Source: CAYMLL01 sp964390645 (lineage in GTDB: Bacteria > Planctomycetota > UBA8108). Taken from it: a stretch of DNA of 13,984 nucleotides. A program made the position numbers and the translations under genes. Below, piece after piece: positions 13,710-13,984 of this stretch (position 1 is its first letter; each line of letters opens with the position of its first letter). The stretch spans positions 1-13,984 of the forward strand of contig CAYMLL010000213.1 in NCBI GenBank assembly GCA_964390645.1, written 5' to 3'. The notes beneath the pieces are model-generated. The model was not told where the DNA came from and ran no database searches. It saw nothing but the letters and a program-made list of their open reading frames with translations.

Positions 13710-13984
13710 ATGAGAATCCAGAGCATCCGCGTCCGTCACGCCGACCGGTCGATCTGGGGTCACCTCGCCGAGCGCGAGAAGACCCTGCCGCTCGTCACCC
13801 CTCTCGACATCTACACCGACTACCGGGAGACGCGGGGCTCGTGGTTCTGGGACTCGGGGATGGCTGTCGTCGAGATCACCACCGACGATGGCGTCGTCGG
13901 ACACGGCTGGTGCGACGATGGGTGTCGCGGCGTCGCGCCCAACGTCGACAACAACCAGAGCCGGCTGCTCAACCGCGCCGACCC
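13710..13984 (+). CDS. Enolase-superfamily sugar-acid dehydratase, rhamnonate-dehydratase-like, N-terminal fragment
   Basis: About 91 residues are visible before the window ends. MRIQSIRVRHADRS is a typical first strand of the mandelate racemase/muconate lactonizing capping domain. TPLDIYTDYRETRGSW (about 31-46) aligns by eye with the segment I recall as TPMSKYRDYEQSRQS in E. coli L-rhamnonate dehydratase. MAVVEITTDDGVVGHGW (about 51-67) is the standard second hairpin. Such enzymes dehydrate acid sugars to 2-keto-3-deoxy acids in the cytoplasm, using Mg2+. The metal and base residues lie beyond the edge and cannot be checked. I chose ATG 13710 because it matches the usual N-terminus, although the same frame is open upstream to an ATG at 13614 with a better ribosome site (AAGGA, five bases before it) and a GTG at 13581. 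The superfamily is likely; the rhamnonate subgroup is tentative. Confidence 0.75.
   Translation, partial: MRIQSIRVRHADRSIWGHLAEREKTLPLVTPLDIYTDYRETRGSWFWDSGMAVVEITTDDGVVGHGWCDDGCRGVAPNVDNNQSRLLNRAD

Noticed and set aside
1..13984. CRISPR array, tRNA, rRNA or riboswitch
   Set aside because: Looking for regularly spaced direct repeats and conserved tRNA-like arms in the intergenic gaps gave nothing; the gaps are short (at most 270 bp).

Overview
The window is GC-rich (clearly above 60% by eye) and reads as accessory chromosome from a Planctomycetota-like bacterium. The organism call is inference. It rests on a secreted 1603-residue CotH-kinase protein whose N-terminus carries the cysteine-containing, dockerin-like paired calcium loops common in planctomycete surface proteins, plus a secreted type I sulfatase, an HtrA-type protease fused to a PA14 domain, and several Gfo/Idh/MocA oxidoreductases. 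Verrucomicrobiota, Hydrogenedentota or a related uncultured lineage cannot be excluded. I saw no rRNA, tRNA, CRISPR array, transposase or phage gene.

Region 1 (1-4117) looks like a sugar or polyol utilisation locus. Three genes run leftward: a divergent Gfo/Idh-like protein whose last ~39 codons are in another frame (2834 to 2058, tail to 1966), a second Gfo/Idh/MocA oxidoreductase (1979-858), and the first 287 residues of an MFS sugar-porter-like permease leaving the left edge (861-1). Their junctions overlap, which points to one translationally coupled operon. A third, catalytically intact Gfo/Idh/MocA dehydrogenase (2984-4117) diverges from them. The 149-bp gap holds a sigma70-like promoter whose 17-bp spacer contains a 12-bp perfect palindrome, a good candidate operator.

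Region 2 (4114-10617) encodes two secreted proteins on the minus strand: the HtrA/PDZ/PA14 protein and the giant CotH protein. The latter has a near-symmetrical architecture: lamin-tail, jelly-roll, chitobiase-like, CotH, chitobiase-like, jelly-roll, lamin-tail. Two of its domains appear to be inserted inside others. A 270-bp gap between the genes holds a GC hairpin and a copy of what looks like a dispersed repeat arm.

Region 3 (10618-13984) has a secreted, probably TIM-barrel protein of unknown function (10855-12087) convergent with a secreted C-type sulfatase (12081-13499). It ends with the start of an enolase-superfamily sugar-acid dehydratase, most like L-rhamnonate dehydratase (from 13710). 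The inferred theme is extracellular recognition and desulfation of glycans, then import and oxidation or dehydration of the released sugars. No stretch over 300 bases lacks a gene.
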